Assembly: GCA_021790955.1 (NCBI GenBank)
Contig: JAJYFI010000089.1
Location: 1 to 6,764 of the forward strand
Reading direction: 5' to 3'
Source: a bacterium
GTDB lineage: Bacteria > Elusimicrobiota > Elusimicrobia > UBA1565 > UBA9628
Length of the DNA stretch: 6,764 nucleotides
This document shows positions 5,490-6,764 of this stretch, one piece after another (position 1 is the stretch's first letter; the number at the start of each line of letters is the position of its first letter). A model generated the notes under the pieces. That model was not told the origin of the DNA. It worked only from the letters and a program-made list of their open reading frames with translations, and made no database searches. The position numbers and the translations under genes are program-made.

Positions 5490-6764
5490 ATGAATCGATC
5501 CTGCGCCCAAGAGCGCGCGGCCCTGCTGTTGGCCGGGCTCGCCGCCTGCTTCATGGGTTCCTGGTGGATGAGGGGGGTCTGCCCCTTCTGGGGGGATCTC
5601 AGCTATCTCTCCCAGCCCTGGAGGGCTTTCAACGCCGAACTGCTCGAGGCGGGGCGGCTTCCTCTCTGGGATCCGTATGCCTACCTCGGCATGCCTCACG
5701 CGGCTCAGATGCAAAACGGCCTTTTCTATCCCGGCAGCCTCTTCTTCTGCTTCTTCGGCTGGGCGAACGCCCTGAGGCTCTATGATCTCCTGCATTTCTG
5801 GCTGGCGGGATTCCTGGCGTATCTCTGGCTGCGCTCGATCGGCTTGGGCAACGTTGCCGCGCTCGGGGGGGGCGCGGCCTACGGGTTCGGCGGATGGATT
5901 TGGATTCGAGTCGAATGGCCGAATCAGCTGGGGGTCCTCGCCCTTCTGCCCGCCCTCCTTTTGTTTTCACGCTCGCCCCGGTCTTGGGGAGCTGCCTGGG
6001 CCTTGGCGTTTTTCGCGGGATATCCCCTCTTCGCGATCGGCGGGGCGGCCGCCGCCATGGCGACGCTCTTCGTGTTGAGAGGAACGCGGCTTTTAAAGAG
6101 CGGCGAATGCCGAAGGATGCCCGCCGCCGGGCTGTGGGCCGCGGGTCTGGCCGCCGTTCTTTTGCTGCCCGCGTGGGAGCTCCTGCGGCATTCGACCCGG
6201 GCCCAGGGCCTCGATTGGTCCTCGGTCCTGTCGTTCGGCTTCAAGCCCGCCGATTTTTGGGGGTGGATCAGCCCTTTTCTCGTTCCGGGCCCCCGTCCGC
6301 CGCTCTTTCACCTGCGATGGTGGAGCTGCGACTACCTCGGGCTCGTCGGGGCCGGCGTCGCGCTGCGGGGCTTGGCGAAGATCGAGCGCGGCGTCGCGTT
6401 GAGGGTCTTTCTGTGGCTTTTCATCATCGGGATTCTTCTTCTCGGCCGTTCGACGGGGCTTTCCCTATGGCTGTGGACCCGCTTGGCGCCTCTGCGCTAT
6501 CTCCGCTATCCGGGCAACCTCGCCTATCTGGCGTGGCCGTGCCTTGCCTTCCTTGTCGCGGCGGGATTCCCGGGAGGACGCCGGGCCGGCGGGGCCCTTC
6601 TGTTGTCGGCGATGCTCGTCGAACTCCTGGCCTACAGCCGCTTCGCCTTCCCGACGGAGCCCGATCGCGTCTTGACGGCCGCCGGGCCCTTGGCGTCCTA
6701 CCTGCAGACGAGGCTCGCGGCGGGGGAGCGCTATCTCCTTTCCCCGAGGGCCCAGGCCATGACG
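5490..6764 (+). CDS. YfhO-like GT-C-type membrane protein (N-terminal 425 residues, runs off the window)
   Basis: An uninterrupted frame runs from ATG 5490 to the last base (425 codons, no stop). The N-terminus MNRSCAQERA leads into a first span (about 10-28). A periplasmic loop then carries the YfhO/GT-C-type pattern: D36 in WGDLSYL, PW at 43-44, GRLPLWDPY at 55-63, G67 and P69, Q73 and YP at 80-81. Many further hydrophobic spans follow, and RYLRYPGN at 336-343 resembles the later Arg-Pro motif of the family. YfhO relatives are polytopic proteins that are thought to use lipid-linked sugars to decorate polymers or lipids in the periplasm, and are often 700 residues or more, so about half may be missing. 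The ATG lies three bases after the palindrome and has no Shine-Dalgarno. ATG 5553 (residue 22) is a poorer alternative because it would cut the first span. A run of eight G lies at 5865-5872. Confidence 0.78.
   Translation, partial: MNRSCAQERAALLLAGLAACFMGSWWMRGVCPFWGDLSYLSQPWRAFNAELLEAGRLPLWDPYAYLGMPHAAQMQNGLFYPGSLFFCFFGWANALRLYDLLHFWLAGFLAYLWLRSIGLGNVAALGGGAAYGFGGWIWIRVEWPNQLGVLALLPALLLFSRSPRSWGAAWALAFFAGYPLFAIGGAAAAMATLFVLRGTRLLKSGECRRMPAAGLWAAGLAAVLLLPAWELLRHSTRAQGLDWSSVLSFGFKPADFWGWISPFLVPGPRPPLFHLRWWSCDYLGLVGAGVALRGLAKIERGVALRVFLWLFIIGILLLGRSTGLSLWLWTRLAPLRYLRYPGNLAYLAWPCLAFLVAAGFPGGRRAGGALLLSAMLVELLAYSRFAFPTEPDRVLTAAGPLASYLQTRLAAGERYLLSPRAQAMT

Noticed and set aside
5397..5795. Minus-strand frame of 132 codons crossing the palindrome
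   Set aside because: It overlaps the YfhO signature loop encoded on the + strand, has no plausible ribosome-binding site and shows no family resemblance.

Overview
The window reads as a compact, co-directional, G+C-rich (about two thirds G+C by eye) chromosomal segment from a Gram-negative bacterium. The evidence for an outer membrane is a complete PilQ-type secretin with an AMIN domain. The gene order, the codon style and the O-antigen-ligase-like gene directly after pilQ are compatible with an uncultured lineage such as Elusimicrobiota. That placement is a guess from gene style, not a demonstrated assignment.

Layout, all on the + strand: the last 12 codons of pilM (2-40); pilN (37-600, overlapping pilM by four bases); pilO (613-1176); a pilP-like gene (1177-2034); pilQ (2035-3984); a polytopic membrane protein of the O-antigen ligase / Wzy_C superfamily with a helical, TPR-like tail (3995-5428); a 69-bp A+T-richer imperfect palindrome (5418-5486); and the first 425 codons of a YfhO-like GT-C-type membrane protein (5490 to the window end, still open). 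Coding density is close to 100 percent: the first six genes are separated by 12 bases or fewer, overlap, or abut as TAAATG. The longest stretch without a gene is the 61 bases at 5429-5489, almost all of it palindrome.

How the parts work together: PilM (cytoplasm), PilN and PilO (inner membrane) and PilP (periplasm) form the type IV pilus alignment subcomplex, which connects the inner-membrane motor to the PilQ secretin in the outer membrane. The PilP here is unusual. It has no cysteine and so no lipobox. Instead it has a Pro/Ala-rich cytoplasmic tail, one membrane span, a long Pro-rich linker and a C-terminal PilP/GspC-like beta domain, which is the layout of the type II secretion protein GspC. 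The ligase-like and YfhO-like genes that follow suggest a glycan-related cassette attached to the pilus operon. Pilin O-glycosylation is an attractive but unproven reading, because the pilin O-oligosaccharyltransferases TfpO and PglL belong to the same superfamily.

The most anomalous DNA is the palindrome. Its left arm encodes the last residues and the stop codon of the ligase-like gene, and its right arm ends three bases before the next start codon. It looks like a REP/MITE-type insertion that may also act as a bidirectional terminator. I see no CRISPR array, tRNA, rRNA, transposase gene or defence system. No clearly new biological system is visible beyond these deviations.
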